Shown here: positions 53,044 to 64,000 of the stretch, in pieces | Layout: each line of letters starts with the position of its first letter | How positions within the stretch are numbered: the stretch's first letter is position 1 | Source: Sclerotiophoma versabilis | Lineage: Eukaryota > Ascomycota > Dothideomycetes > Pleosporales > Didymellaceae | Assembly (NCBI GenBank): GCA_012274445.1 | Contig: JAAROD010000081.1 | Location: 868,001 to 932,000, forward strand | Direction of reading: 5' to 3' | DNA length: 64,000 nt | Made by a program: the position numbers and the translations under genes | The notes under the pieces: model-generated | What the model was told of the DNA's origin: nothing | The model's database searches: none | The model's input: only the letters and a program-made list of their open reading frames with translations

Positions 53044-54457
53044 TTAGATGAGTTTGTAGCTGTTGCAGAATTAGCAGTGTACGTAGCGTTCACGCGGGGC
53101 ACCATCTTACCTCCAAGGGTGGTCCTCGTCACCGTACTGGATAGCCTCCATCCAGTCCTTCATCTGCAGTGCAATTGGGCCAGCCTCGACGTGGTCCTCA
53201 AGGCCACAGTCGACAAGACGCCCCTTCCAGCTGATCTTGCGCACAGGGCTGACGATGGCAGCAGTGCCAGCACCGAAGACTTCCATCATGCGGCCCTCGT
53301 CGGCCGCATCGGCAATGTCCTTCATTGTGAACTTCTTTTCGAGCACCTTCCAGCCCTTGGGCTCCAGGCGCTCGCGCGCAAGACCCAGGATCGAGTCGCG
53401 CGTGACACCCTCGAGGATGGTTCCGTCGAGCGGCGCGGTCAGCAGCTCGGGTTGCCCGGTCTCCTTGTTCTTGATCGCGGCGAACAAGTTCATGGTGCCG
53501 ACCTCGGTGACGTACTCCTCCTCGCCAAACAACCAAAGGTTCTGGTGGAAGCCGCGGCTGGCGGCCTGCATCTGCGGCAAAATGCATGGCGCGTAGTTGG
53601 CACCGAGCTTCTTGTCTCCAACACCGCCGGGCCATGCGCGCACAGCATAGTCGGTGGCCTCGAGCGACACGGCCTTGAAGCCAGTTGGGTAGTACGGGCC
53701 GACGGGCGAAGCGATAACGTAGAGGAGGGCGGATGCAGGAGGGCCGACGCCAAGGGTGCGCTGGGTTCCAATCATGGTCGGACGCAGGTAGAGCGAGTAG
53801 CCGCGCGCGCTGTGCTGGTGTCAGCTTCCCGTCTGCCTACAGGACCACTGTCGCAGCTTACTCTGGGATGAAGCGGGCGTCCTCCTTAACGAACTTGCCA
53901 ATGAGCTCAATCATGGCATCGGGGTCGAAGTTGGGCAACGCAATGCGTGCCGACGACTTGTTCAGACGCGCCATGTTCCTGTCTGGCCTGAACAGTCGGA
54001 TGTTGCCGCTCTTGTCCTTGTAGGCCTTCATGCCCTCGAAGCACTCGAACGCATAGTGGAACACGCACGTCGCCGGGTCGAGGCTGAGGTTCTGGTACGG
54101 TGTGATGCGCGCTGGCAGCCATCCTTCTGCCGCTGTCCATTCGAGCGAGAGCATGTGGTCTGTCGCGTTTGGTTAGCCATGGGCATCGTCGGGACCCTAT
54201 TCGGACCTTCTACCTGTGAAGTTGCGGCCGAAGATGAGGTCCTCTGGGGGCAGCAGGTCCTTCGGTGACGTTGTCCTTGTGATGCTGAGCTTTGTCGGGT
54301 CAATGTCCTGGATCTTGTTGCCGACAGAGGCATCAGCGTGGATGCTGTACGCTCGCTGACTTCGACATCGCAGCGATGTGCTGAGTGGTGCGGCTGTTGA
54401 GCGGAAGGCGCAATGGGAGAGCGACGAGAGCAATCGTGACGATCGCTGCTGCAGCAT
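53044..54457 (-). CDS. BAT1: branched-chain amino-acid aminotransferase, mitochondrial
   Basis: PLP enzyme that interconverts Leu/Ile/Val and their 2-oxoacids; its products feed the E2-containing complex encoded at 2.5 kb. Minus-strand exons are 54457-54214, 54159-53862, 53809-53111 and 53059-53044, giving 418 residues. An Arg/Ser-rich presequence ([18 protein letters not shown]) implies mitochondrial import. Fold-type IV features: [46 protein letters not shown], the Schiff-base Lys in [13 protein letters not shown] (about K248) and [11 protein letters not shown]. The last exon is a proposed 16 nt piece giving HPWSYKLI at the end. If that intron is retained, translation stops at 53107 with HPWR, so the extreme C-terminus is uncertain. 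Confidence 0.93.
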
Positions 54458-55083
54458 GGTGGCGTGTGGATTGCAGGACCGGGGAAGGGAGTGTGGGGAT
54501 TAAGAACGTCGCTGGAATGTCTGCCCTTGAAATGTTGCAGGGTTCATCAACCGACAGTGACCGCTTCGGCTTTCTGCCTGCCGCTAACGGCCTCAAGGCC
54601 ATTGGCCGTTCATCGACAACCCCTGTCAACTTCTCCGATGTCCGCACTCTGAAGGGCGTGGTCCGAGTAACACTGATAACGGATAGCTGAGGGTATTCAC
54701 GTCACCAACAGTCACAGTCATTCGAATATCGCTGACTCAATGCTAAGGCATGATGCTCAAGCGCTCGGATTCTAGCAGGCCAATCAACAATCACAGGAGG
54801 TAGTCGCCTCACGCCAGCTTTTATTCATTGCTCTACAAGCAGCCTAAAGACTACACAAATCTTGATTTGCTTTGTTAAACATCTTAAAATACTCTAGAGA
54901 CATCTACACTCAATGTTTGGTCGTAGAATTGGTAACAGCTGCACGTTAAATCGTTACAATTACTACTGACAAAGTGATCTATAAAGTCGACAGGGTATCA
55001 TCATCCAACACGACGAAAGGCCGTTACATATCAAACATTTCTATTTTTGGTATTTCTCCCAATGCAAAAACCCTACTCTTGCA
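54458..55083. other. intergenic region
   Basis: Promoter side of BCAT, then an AT-rich stretch (about 54830-55080) that is likely the 3' UTR and flank of the MFS gene. No gene seen. Confidence 0.5.
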
Positions 55084-56999
55084 TCATTCCTCTGCTTCCG
55101 CAGCAGCCGGCTTAGGGAAAGTCGGCGCATAAGCACTCTTCTCCCTGATCTTCGCACCTTGGAGGTAGAACCACACCGGAACAGGGACCATCAATGCAGC
55201 GAGAATGCCCAGCAAAGTTGACGCCCACTGAATCCCCATACCTTCGAACATCTGGCGTGCGAATAGAGGGAATGCAGCTCCACACAGACTACGAAGAAAT
55301 GTGTTGGCAGCGATGGCGGAGGCGGCGAACATCAGATACGCGTCCACAAGGTAGTTGAGCGATTGGAGGAAGATGGCAAGGAGGCCGAAACCAGTGAGGA
55401 GACCGGAGAGGGTGGGGACTGGAGGTTGTCAGTGAATTGATTCGACATAGCTAAGCTTGATTTGAAGACTTACCTATCCAATGTATGTCAGATCGGTACC
55501 CTGTCCACCCGAACCAGAACAAGCCAATTGAGAAGCATGCGCCTCCAAGAATGACCTCTGGCAAGCGCCACTCAGGAATGGGGATGTTGTTGTTGGCAGC
55601 GAGCTTCTTTTGGTAGCCAGGTTGGCGCAAGAAGATCAGAGTACCAGCAAGAAGCTGGCCAATGATCATTCCAAAGAACGGGAGACCGCCAATACCAGAG
55701 TTCATACCGTGGACACCCTGGAATACCAATGGGTAGGCTGTGAGGAACAAATAGAGAAGACCGTAGATAAAGGCCATGTAAATACTCAGAAGCAGCACAA
55801 TGCGCTCGGTGACAAGCATCTTGAGTGGCCGGGAGAAATTCTTCTCAATCAGCTCCTTAAAGTCAATCTCAATTTCCTCTTGTTTAGCATGGATGCCCCA
55901 ATTCTTAGTCCGGCGGCGTAGCTCCTCAGCTTTACCGACGAGGATTTGGGGTGGGTACGACTCGGAGAGGAAAAGAAAGTTGCAGGCAAAGCAAAAGAAG
56001 CCCATAAAGGCCACAAGGTACTCTGTCCAGCGGTACCCAAGGTCAGACATTACAATGAAGCCACCGATAAATGGAGCCATCATCGGCCCTGTGAATACCA
56101 TGACAGAGAAAATAGTGATGGCCATTCCACGGGTGCGGTTGTCAAACATGTCGGAGAAGACGGCGGCGACACAGGTGAGCGGACATGCTCCAAAAAAGCC
56201 GCTGAAGAATCGACAAATGAGGAGCGTCTGGAGGTCCTTCGAAACCGCGACTGAAATGTTGAAGATGGAGAAACCAAAGGATGCAATGACAAGCGGAAGA
56301 CGTCGTCCCTTCAACTCTGAGAGTGGCGCCCTGGAGATAGTCAGTATGACAACACTTCGTTTCGTTAGATATAGGCACTTACCATAAGATAGGACCAGTT
56401 GCAAAGCCCAGAACGTAGAGCGAAGTCGCTAATGTCGCAACAACAGACCCAACATCATAGATCTCCGCAATAGTTCTAGTCGCACTTGAGATGATACTCG
56501 AACCAAAAGCGGCTGTGAGCGTAGTAAAGCCGAGTATGGCAGCAGTGATAAGCTTCTTCTTCAACGGCCAGTTCTGAGCATGCATGGGATCATCGTGTCC
56601 ATCGAACTCCACAACATAGGCCTCGCGCTCCGGTAATGGTGGTGGATATGGCTTTCCCGCCCCAAAAGCTGGCAACGGTTTCCTACTCGCCCTACTTCGT
56701 AAGCTGGCGCCTACTGTTCCTGAGTGCTGTGAGCGCAGGGTATGGATTCGGCTCAGTGCCGTTTCGTGGCGCTCAAGCTCATTGCCAGTGTCGTGTTGTG
56801 TGGGCATGCGAGACATAGCCGCATTGCGCTCGACATCTAATGCTTCCGACGATGATGTTGAGGAGCTCGACACCGTAGATGTTCGTGCAATCTGCTCAAG
56901 TTTTTCCTTCTCTGCTTCCGTGGCTGAAGCACCGAAACGATCTGGGCTGGCGTCCCTCTCCGCGCGCTCGATGTACTTGTCAACGTTGTTCTCGGCCAT
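55084..56999 (-). CDS. MFS transporter, DHA1 family (polyamine/drug antiporter type)
   Basis: Minus-strand exons are 56999-56383, 56330-55474 and 55418-55084, giving 602 residues. A long cytoplasmic N-terminus (about 145 residues, Ser/Glu/Arg-rich) precedes 12 predicted membrane helices. The signature [18 protein letters not shown] before helix 1 and the motif-A-like loop [16 protein letters not shown] after helix 2 are typical of the Tpo1/Flr1/Mdr1 DHA1 group. Also typical are [19 protein letters not shown] (helix 4 region), [10 protein letters not shown] and [18 protein letters not shown] before the central loop. The C-terminus is short and acidic (AAAEAEE). Substrate range (polyamines, azoles, toxins) cannot be read from sequence. 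Confidence 0.9.
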
Positions 57000-58620
57000 G
57001 TTAATTGTTATGAGTCGCAATCGGCGCGCTCGAGCGATCAGTTTCCAAATGGGATAACTATTAAGACCTTGCGAATGAAGGGCGCAGCCGGTAATATACT
57101 TTCGACAATCCATGAGTCCGGTTAACTCCAGAGCTAGCGGGTGTCCGCGCTTCTGTTCGGGCTTCAGGGAAACGCGAAGGTGGGTCAGCTTTAGCTCTCA
57201 GGAGGCGGTCGTAGGAAACCGCTAAGATTGGAGACGGAAACATGGCAGCAATCGGATTTTATTGGACTGATAAAAACAGCTACTCCTTCTCGAACGTTCT
57301 GAGCGAACGATGATGTTGAAGCCAAAGAAGAATAGGCAACTGTTCGCTTACAATGACGTAGCGGCAATGGGTAGGCTTTTTACAAGCTCAGCTCGGTCAG
57401 AACGGAATGCCTAGCTGCTTCCGCGGGGCAAGATAGGGAGCGAGGCCGAGGAGTGCACCAACGCCACTTTGATGAGCAATCTCTTTTCTTCTGACCCGAC
57501 AATAATGGCTGGTGCTATATGACCGTTTGCGGGACGTTGAATTTCATGCGCGGTGACATAGACGGCGCTTCAAACGGTGTCCTGTCAATGCACGCTTCAA
57601 CGGTCACGCCGTTTCAGAAATACCAAGTTATTATGGGACCCCAGCACGAACTTATAGTGCGGTCGGCCACATTTGCATCTATGCCCTTATGTTGAAGAGA
57701 AGTTGAGGCACAGCTGCTGTCAGTCCTGTATCTACACATCAAGCCTAAGGGCTTGTAGAGAGATTTTAGCTGTGTTATATACAAACTTGTCAACAAACAA
57801 ATCAAACCAAATACAAGGCTTAATACTTGCTTAATTAGTCGGTTTTCTAAGTAGCAGCTTATTTGTTTGGTTAGTTTGCAAACATCTACATACATGCCAA
57901 GAGTGATTTATAGAGCATTTAGGGGGTAGAGGAGTTGTTAATACCCTAGTAATCGTTCAACAATCTCTAGGCTTGTTTGGTAAGCTTGGCATAGTGGAAG
58001 GTTGAGATTTGTTTTACAATTTGGCTTCTGTTAAACAAGCTTAAACAAGTATTTGGCAGTAGCTGATTGTTAACCCCTTTGGTTGTGTATTAGGTGAAGG
58101 TAGTCGTAGTCGTAGTCTTTAAGCTACTTCTTAGCTCACAAGAGGACTGTGAGTACAGGTTGACTGTCTCCTATGTACTAAGCATTCGTCTGGCTACATC
58201 CGGCCTTTCTCCCTTTGGTGACATGAGAGACTCGATATTCACGTCATGGCGAAGCTCGAACCCTCGTGTAGCCATTTATAAACACTGGTCGACCTGAACA
58301 TTTTGTATAGCAGACGTGAGTGGTGTTTACCACCGAGTCGCCTAGAAGTCGTCTGTTCAGGTTGTATCTTGAGATTTGTGTTCACGCAAACATAAACGAG
58401 ACCTACGCACAACCACCATTGGGACGGAGGAATGTAAGGGGTGCAACATCACATCAAAAAGAAGAAGAGCTGTTGGATGGTGGGTGTCTCTGCGAAGCAG
58501 AGAAGACTAGCATGTCTGCCAAGTCGTGGTTTTGTTTTGTCGTCTAGCGGTGCTCATAAAGACGTCAATGCGTAACTGTGCCCAACCTTCTCATCATAAA
58601 CATCATAACAGTGCTTTCGT
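57000..58620. other. 1.6 kb gene-free region
   Basis: It contains the MFS promoter side, then an AT-rich island (57620-58090), then the 3' flank of eEF1B. It has many stops in all frames and no recognisable gene. Confidence 0.5.
57620..58090. repeat. AT-rich island, possible decayed repeat
   Basis: This interval is visibly richer in A/T and in TA/TT/AA steps than the surrounding coding DNA, with recurrent words such as cttgtttgg, aagctta and caaacttgt, and has stops in every frame. This would suit an old transposon remnant mutated by repeat-induced point mutation, but no terminal repeat, target duplication or encoded domain is visible. Confidence 0.35.
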
Positions 58621-59592
58621 CTACAACTTTTGCATGGCAACAACGTCGGTGGACTGGACGTGGTCCTCGAACTCCTCGATCTGCTGCTGAAGCTCGTCAA
58701 GGGAGACCTTGTCATCCTCAACAACCAAGTTAATCTGGAGCTTCTTGATACCGAAACCAACAGCAACCAGCGTCGAGGCACCCCAGACAAGACCATCCTT
58801 TTCGATGGACAGGACGTTAGCCTTAAGCTCATCCATGTTTGTCTCGTCGTCTGTATATTATTAGCGACAGCTTGTTGTACGGTTTACAGGGTGACTTACC
58901 CCAGGGCTTAACGTCAAGAGTGATAATAGACTTGGCAGCAGGCTTTACCTTGCCAGCCTTCTTCTTGTTGTACTCGGCAAGGCGCTCAGCCTTGATGCGC
59001 TCAGCCTCCTCATCGACCTCGTCGTCGGAACCGAACAGGTCGACATCGTCGTCGTCCTCAGCCTCAGCCTCCTTCTCCGGGGCCTTGGCAGGGTTGAGGG
59101 TAAGCTCGCTGGAGTCGGGGCCGTAGGCGGTAGCCTCCTTGGTTGGGTCACCAGGAAGAGTCTCGAACTCGCCCTCGAAGGTGAGGATGTGGTTGTACCA
59201 CCTCCAGGCGTAAGGGAACTTCTCGGGTGCAGGGATCTGCTTGATCTGCTGGAAGACCTTGACGTCGGCCTGCGACGGGGTGTAGCTATTGATCGTTAGA
59301 CCATGACTCTGCCGGGTAGTTCGAGCAGAAGCTGTAGTAACGAGGGGTAAATCAGAGTTGCGACAAGCGCTGTGGTTTTGTATTCAGATAGCGGGGTCTT
59401 AAGCCGCCTCATTAACACGGACCAAATGTTCTCATCATGAAGAAATGAAGGGTTGTAGTGGTGTAGCAAAAACACTAACACAGGAAGGAGGCATGGTGGG
59501 GTAGCGACTTACCCAACGATGTAGCTGCGGGTCTTGACCCAGTTGTTCAGGAGGGTGAGACCTGCGTCGGAAACGAAATCGGTGAAGCCCAT
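58621..59592 (-). CDS. EFB1: translation elongation factor 1-beta (eEF1B-alpha)
   Basis: Guanine nucleotide exchange factor that recharges eEF1A with GTP during translation elongation. Minus-strand exons are 59592-59513, 59285-58900 and 58850-58621, giving 231 residues. The N-terminal GST-C-like domain ([39 protein letters not shown]) is followed by an acidic linker ([20 protein letters not shown], with the usual DLFGSD phosphorylation-type motif) and the catalytic C-terminal domain ([37 protein letters not shown]), ending in VVAMQKL. Intron 1 is 227 nt, longer than usual here. Codon bias is strong, as expected for a translation factor. Confidence 0.96.
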
Positions 59593-60039
59593 GTTTGCGA
59601 TTGAAGAAAAGCTGTGAGAGAAAGGCTATTCAGTCGCGTTGATGTTGTGGAAGAAGGGGGGCAGCAAGAGTTTTTGGTGCAAGATTGGGCGCTAAGGATT
59701 TTCCGAGTTGCCAAGGCGGGGCTAGACGCACGTGCTTTCGTTCCCTCCTCGAGTGCGTCGGGCGCACTTACCTGAGTCAACACTCGAGTCAACCTTACTA
59801 TTGCCGCATTCTACTTTGTCACTAATTGCTCTGACTGTTCTTCGACAGCTAGGATCAGTTTTCTGCTCCGAAGCCGTCGAGAAGCGGCGCGCAATGTCGT
59901 GGAAGATCGTCGAATGATCGCGGAGCTTCGATCTCAAGCAGTGTCCGCGCGCCATCTACCAAGAATATAATCATGCGTCCTCGCTCCATCTACCTTCCTT
60001 TGACTTTCCGTGTTTCCTTGTTCATCATCGTGTACCACC
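59593..60039. promoter_or_regulatory. shared divergent promoter region, EFB1 / HSP78
   Basis: These 447 bp separate the two divergent start codons. I looked for inverted GAA/TTC heat-shock elements because of HSP78 but found no convincing triplet array. Confidence 0.4.
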
Positions 60040-62394
60040 ATGCTAACAAGTAGAGCGCGTGTCGCCGTAAGGCGCGTTGCTGCCGTCCCTCGACCATCCA
60101 TCCGCCCTTCGCCACTACACCATCTGCCAACGACGCGCTTATTACAGTCATCCAACCTAGCACGATCGGCTGTTGCAGTCAGAGGCTATGCCAGCGGCCG
60201 ACCACATCCTCCAGGTGGGACTCATAAGATGAATATGAGTCCCGAGCCTGAAAAGGCTGCACTCGAGGAGTTTGGTGTCGATCTTACAGAACGAGCACGC
60301 AACGGAAAGCTTGACCCAGTCATTGGTCGAGATAGCGAAATTCAACGGACGATACAAATCCTCTCGAGACGAACGAAAAACAATCCCGTCGTGATTGGAC
60401 AAGCCGGTACGGGCAAGACAGCCATTATGGAAGGCCTGGCTCAGCGTATCGTCAAAGGCGACGTGCCTGAGTCGATCAAAGACAAGCGTGTCATAAGCCT
60501 TGATCTAGGATCTCTCATCGCCGGCGCGAAGTTCCGAGGTGACTTTGAAGAACGGCTGAAAAGGGTGCTGAAGGAGGTGGAGGAGGCGCAGAAGGGTGTC
60601 ATTCTGTTCGTCGATGAGCTCCATACATTGCTCGGTCTGGGTAAGGCTGAAGGCAGTATCGATGCCAGCAACCTGCTGAAGCCAGCGCTCTCCAGGGGCG
60701 AGCTCCAGCTTTGCGGCGCAACGACCCTCAACGAGTATCGACAGATCGAAAAAGACGCGGCGTTAGCGCGACGATTCCAGCCTATCCTAGTCGGTGAGCC
60801 TACGGTACAAGACACCATCTCCATTCTGCGTGGAATCAAGGAGCGTTACGAAGTCCACCACGGAGTCAGGATTACAGACCCAGCCCTTGTAGCCGCTGCG
60901 ACATACAGCAACCGATACATTACGGATCGATTTTTGCCCGACAAAGCTATCGACTTGGTAGACGAGGCCGCGAGTGCTCTTCGCCTCCAGCAGGAGAGCA
61001 AGCCAGATGCCATCCAGGAACTCGACCGCCAGATCATGACAATCCAGATCGAACTTGAGTCGCTGCGCAAGGAAACAGACATCACCAGCAAGGAGCGACG
61101 TGCGGGCCTAGAAGGGACATTAAAACAGAAGCAAGCTGATGTGAAGGTGCTTACTGAGAAGTGGGAGAAGGAACGTGCCGAGCTGGATGCGATCAAGAAC
61201 GCCCAAGAAAACCTTGAGAAGGCCAAGGTCAAACTCGAGCAGGCCCGCCGTGAGGGAGACTTTGCTAGGGCAGGTCAGCTGCAATTCAGCACAATTCCTG
61301 AGCTTGAAAAGAAGCTACCGAAGGATGATGAGATAATTGCGGGCGATCGACCTGACTCGCTGCTGCACGACTCAGTCACCGCCGAAGATATCGCTTCCGT
61401 CGTCTCTCGAACTACTGGCATTCCACTGTCCAAGCTTAACGCTGGTGACATGGAGAAGCTCGTTCATATGGAGGACACTTTACGCCAGTACGTCAAGGGA
61501 CAGGACGAGGCTCTTACAGCTGTAGCCAACGCTATTCGCATGCAGAGGGCCGGTCTATCAGGAGAGAACAGGCCGATTGCGTCCTTCATGATGCTAGGCC
61601 CTACTGGTGTGGGTAAGACTGAGGTGTGCAAGAGGCTGGCGGAGTATCTGTTTAGCACACCTCAAGCTGTAATTCGTTTTGACATGAGCGAATTCAGCGA
61701 AAAACACACAGTGTCCAGATTACTGGGCAGTCCTGCTGGGTACGTTGGGTACGAAGACGCTGGTCAGCTGACAGAGGCCGTACGACGAAAGCCATACGCT
61801 GTTTTGTTGTTCGACGAATTCGAAAAAGCCCACAAAGACATCTCGACACTGCTACTCCAGGTACTCGACGAAGGCTTCTTGACCGACGCACAAGGCCACA
61901 AGGTCGATTTCCGAAATACCATTATTGTCATGACTTCCAACCTTGGTGCAGACATCATCGTTGGGGACAACGTCATTGATTCAGCTGGCAAGGACTCAAG
62001 CGAGATTTCACCCGAAGTTCGCGATGCGGTCATGGCGGTAACACAGTCCCACTATGCACCAGAGTTCATCAACCGCCTCGATGAATTCATCATCTTCCGG
62101 CGATTGTCCCGCGAAGCGTTGCGTGACATTGTAGACATTAGGCTGAAGGAGCTTCAGCAGCGACTGGATGACCGCAGAATTGTGCTTGATTGCTCTGACG
62201 AAGTCAAGCAATGGCTCTGCGATCGAGGCTACGATCCGAAGTTTGGTGCACGCCCATTGAACAGACTCATTGCCAAAGAGGTTGGCAACGGCCTCGCCGA
62301 CAAAATCATCAGGGGAGAGATCCGAAGTGGTAACGTTGCCAAAGTCACCATCCGCGAGGACGGGTCTGGCCTCATTGTGGCTGCAGCATCCTGA
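60040..62394 (+). CDS. HSP78: mitochondrial ClpB/Hsp104-family disaggregase
   Basis: Hexameric AAA+ chaperone that resolubilises aggregated matrix proteins with mitochondrial Hsp70. Intronless, 784 residues from the ATG at 60040; an in-frame upstream extension lacks a plausible start. An Arg/Ser/Ala-rich presequence (1-55) replaces the N-domain found in bacterial ClpB, as in yeast Hsp78. First AAA module: Walker A GQAGTGKT (about 120-127) and Walker [15 protein letters not shown] coiled-coil middle domain follows ([18 protein letters not shown], then [17 protein letters not shown]). Second module: GPTGVGKT (about 520-527) and [11 protein letters not shown], with the pore loop GYVGYEDAG. Complete and probably active. 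Confidence 0.96.
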   Translation: MLTSRARVAVRRVAAVPRPSIRPSPLHHLPTTRLLQSSNLARSAVAVRGYASGRPHPPGGTHKMNMSPEPEKAALEEFGVDLTERARNGKLDPVIGRDSEIQRTIQILSRRTKNNPVVIGQAGTGKTAIMEGLAQRIVKGDVPESIKDKRVISLDLGSLIAGAKFRGDFEERLKRVLKEVEEAQKGVILFVDELHTLLGLGKAEGSIDASNLLKPALSRGELQLCGATTLNEYRQIEKDAALARRFQPILVGEPTVQDTISILRGIKERYEVHHGVRITDPALVAAATYSNRYITDRFLPDKAIDLVDEAASALRLQQESKPDAIQELDRQIMTIQIELESLRKETDITSKERRAGLEGTLKQKQADVKVLTEKWEKERAELDAIKNAQENLEKAKVKLEQARREGDFARAGQLQFSTIPELEKKLPKDDEIIAGDRPDSLLHDSVTAEDIASVVSRTTGIPLSKLNAGDMEKLVHMEDTLRQYVKGQDEALTAVANAIRMQRAGLSGENRPIASFMMLGPTGVGKTEVCKRLAEYLFSTPQAVIRFDMSEFSEKHTVSRLLGSPAGYVGYEDAGQLTEAVRRKPYAVLLFDEFEKAHKDISTLLLQVLDEGFLTDAQGHKVDFRNTIIVMTSNLGADIIVGDNVIDSAGKDSSEISPEVRDAVMAVTQSHYAPEFINRLDEFIIFRRLSREALRDIVDIRLKELQQRLDDRRIVLDCSDEVKQWLCDRGYDPKFGARPLNRLIAKEVGNGLADKIIRGEIRSGNVAKVTIREDGSGLIVAAAS

Positions 62395-62723
62395 GTCCGA
62401 AATACATTTACGACGACATGACTGTAACATAATGGCTGTTTTGAATCCTTCTTGTACAACATGTAACAAAACTGCGCAGTAGGTAGATCTCTTCCTTGTT
62501 AAAGATACCAAATGCAAACCCCTTTTTTTCCCTTTGTATGATCTTGTCTCTTGCATCCTGGATTGTGAGTTTCGTGAATCTGGTCGGTGGTAAGAGCGCG
62601 TCGCGCTCGGTCAGTCGTGACTTCCTCTCTCAACTGTCCCATCCGTCATCTCCTCACCACAACTGATACGCACGAATCAGAATTGCGTGTCCAATACTCT
62701 ACACTAACACTCTTTGACTCATA
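62395..62723. other. intergenic region
   Basis: 3' flank of HSP78 and promoter side of MSH5. No element recognised. Confidence 0.5.
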
Positions 62724-64000
62724 ATGCCGCGCAACCTGCCGTTCAAGATGCCATTTCGACACACTGGCAGCCGCAGCTTTGGTTCGTCACACACCGGTCG
62801 TACTGGCAGCAGCCGAAACTCAACTACCTCACGTCGCTCCACTGAGCGCCCAGCATCAGTTATGAGCGCAGTTCGCTCAAGGATCCACCAGCAGAATTGT
62901 AGAACACCACTTGTGCAGAGCAATTCCTGCGTCACCCTTTCTGACGCCCAAGAGGATGGCCTGGCAGCGGAGCATGACGATGTCAACGACGACAGTCTGA
63001 GTGAGATCATCATGGCCGTCGATATGACCCCTCGTGGCACAGTAGGGTGTTGCTACTATGTTGCCAGAGAAGAGAGGCTCTACTTCATGGAGGACATACA
63101 GATTGGCGATGTTGACATTGTTGACACCCGTGAGTTCGATTTCGATCAGAACAGCAAGCACTACGTTGACAAAACTGCAGTTAAGACCTTCATTGATCCA
63201 ACTACCATTCTCGTTTCTTCAAAGATTGATGATGCGGTTATCGATCGTTTCGATCCTGAAGCCAAGACTGCGGAGTCGGTCAGTGGCAATAACGATCCAT
63301 TTCGACTCCCCTTCCTGCTGGATGTTCGTCCTCCAAGCGAGTTCTATTACAATCCAGCAAAGAGCAAACTCATAATCTTGAGGCTGGGTGAAGTTGACGG
63401 CACCCAAGTGAGCTTCAGTGTACCAGGCGATCACTTTGGCGGATGCGATCACGATGGCGCGCGTGGGCAGCAAGGACAATTGCTTCGACTTTCAGGTTGG
63501 GTTGACATGGAAAGTCGGGTGACTGTCAGTTACCTGGAAAGGCGCTGTCCAAACTTGCTAACCCGACTTCAGGTTGGATGTGCTGGAGCACTTCTTTCAT
63601 ACCTACAGCGGCGACGTGCTGCGGCATACTTGCCGGGTGACGAAGCCGCAAACATGATGTTTTACATCAAAACACTTGAGATGTTTAGCCTGCAGGAGAC
63701 CATGTTCATTAACGCAGACACGCTGCATTCGCTTGGCATCATTAGTACGGAGACACACCCACATTCGCACAACAGAGGACCAAACAACAACTTCGAAGCG
63801 AAAGAAGGGCTCTCGGTATATGGGCTGTTTCATCATCTTGCACGAACACCACAGGGAAGGTTCCTACTTCGACAGTGTTTCTTACGTCCAAGTCTCAACA
63901 TCGGCGTCATCAATGAGCGTCTAGACGCTGTAAGCACGTTCTCCAGCTCAGAGAACGCTTCTGCGCTTGATGCTCTGGTTCAGAACATTAGGAATATCGG
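62724..64000 (+). CDS. MSH5: MutS homologue MSH5, 5' part (runs off the window)
   Basis: Meiosis-specific MutS protein that pairs with MSH4 and stabilises crossover intermediates. Only the 5' part is present. Proposed exons are 62724-63129, 63181-63524 and 63573 to beyond 64000. The N-terminal about 90 residues are a Ser/Arg/Thr-rich arm. The conserved MSH5 start is IIMAVDMTPRGTVGCCYYV, then DIQIGDVDIVDTLKTFIDPT after splicing, RLSGWVDMESRVTVGCAGAL across intron 2, and the core region RRAAAYLPGDEAANMMF with LFHHLARTPQGRFLLRQCF. Both introns (51 and 48 nt) are multiples of three and free of stops, so only family comparison reveals them. The ATPase and dimer domains lie outside the window. Confidence 0.88.
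   Translation, partial: MPRNLPFKMPFRHTGSRSFGSSHTGRTGSSRNSTTSRRSTERPASVMSAVRSRIHQQNCRTPLVQSNSCVTLSDAQEDGLAAEHDDVNDDSLSEIIMAVDMTPRGTVGCCYYVAREERLYFMEDIQIGDVDIVDTREFDFDQNSKHYVDKTAVKTFIDPTTILVSSKIDDAVIDRFDPEAKTAESVSGNNDPFRLPFLLDVRPPSEFYYNPAKSKLIILRLGEVDGTQVSFSVPGDHFGGCDHDGARGQQGQLLRLSGWVDMESRVTVSYLERRCPNLLTRLQVGCAGALLSYLQRRRAAAYLPGDEAANMMFYIKTLEMFSLQETMFINADTLHSLGIISTETHPHSHNRGPNNNFEAKEGLSVYGLFHHLARTPQGRFLLRQCFLRPSLNIGVINERLDAVSTFSSSENASALDALVQNIRNI

Noticed and set aside
2472..54457. A branched-chain amino-acid catabolic cluster (E2 gene and BCAT in the same window)
   Set aside because: The two genes are 50 kb apart with many unrelated housekeeping genes between them, so linkage is probably chance.
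58245..58270. tRNA-like B-box (ggttcgagctt on the minus strand)
   Set aside because: The flanking bases do not form a T-arm stem and no matching acceptor stem or anticodon arm is present.

Overview
The window looks like chromosomal DNA of a filamentous ascomycete (Pezizomycotina, possibly a dothideomycete). Evidence: most genes are split by 45-65 nt GT-AG introns with CTRAC/CTAAC-like branch sites. ATP-citrate lyase is encoded as two divergently transcribed subunit genes. A HET-domain protein, a COT1/Orb6-type NDR kinase and a fungal-length beta-tubulin are present. The class-level assignment is inference. I recognise about 26 protein genes on both strands, no rRNA or tRNA genes, no CRISPR, and no intact transposon. 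Gene models were spliced by hand, and exon coordinates are given in each entry.

Layout, left to right: an uncertain orphan gene (1.5-2.2 kb); branched-chain 2-oxoacid dehydrogenase E2 (2.5-4.1 kb); prefoldin subunit 1 and alkaline ceramidase, divergent (4.5-6.6 kb); beta-tubulin (7.0-8.6 kb); phospholipid N-methyltransferase OPI3 (9.4-10.3 kb); an MTR-like amino-acid transporter (10.7-12.4 kb); a SCYL-type pseudokinase and RNA polymerase subunit RPABC4, divergent (13.9-17.8 kb); COT1/Orb6 NDR kinase (18.4-20.5 kb); a long coiled-coil protein divergent from ESCRT-I VPS37 (21.8-26.9 kb); an orphan gene (27.1-28.2 kb).

From 28.8 to 34.4 kb lies a more accessory stretch: a GliT/thioredoxin-reductase-like flavoprotein, a HET-domain protein and a FAT1/FATP-type acyl-CoA synthetase. 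Then follow KIN17 (34.7-35.6 kb), a mitochondrial-looking RNase III-fold protein with altered catalytic residues (36.5-38.1 kb), the divergent ACL2/ACL1 pair (38.7-44.1 kb), a membrane-anchored histidine-acid-phosphatase-like protein lacking the catalytic His (45.9-47.8 kb), a CLC chloride/proton exchanger (48.2-50.8 kb), a two-HMG-box mitochondrial DNA-packaging candidate (51.5-52.6 kb), mitochondrial branched-chain aminotransferase (53.0-54.5 kb), a DHA1 MFS transporter (55.1-57.0 kb), an AT-rich gene-free island (about 57.6-58.1 kb), eEF1B-alpha (58.6-59.6 kb), mitochondrial HSP78/ClpB (60.0-62.4 kb) and the 5' part of the meiotic MutS homologue MSH5 (62.7 kb to the window end).

The genes are mostly housekeeping and not co-functional, apart from the ACL1/ACL2 pair (cytosolic acetyl-CoA). 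BCAT and the BCKDH E2 belong to the same branched-chain amino-acid catabolic route but lie 50 kb apart. I did not find a clear new multi-gene system. The best leads are single-gene oddities (two or three pseudoenzymes, a GC-AG intron, micro-exons and stop-free 3n introns) and two orphan genes.
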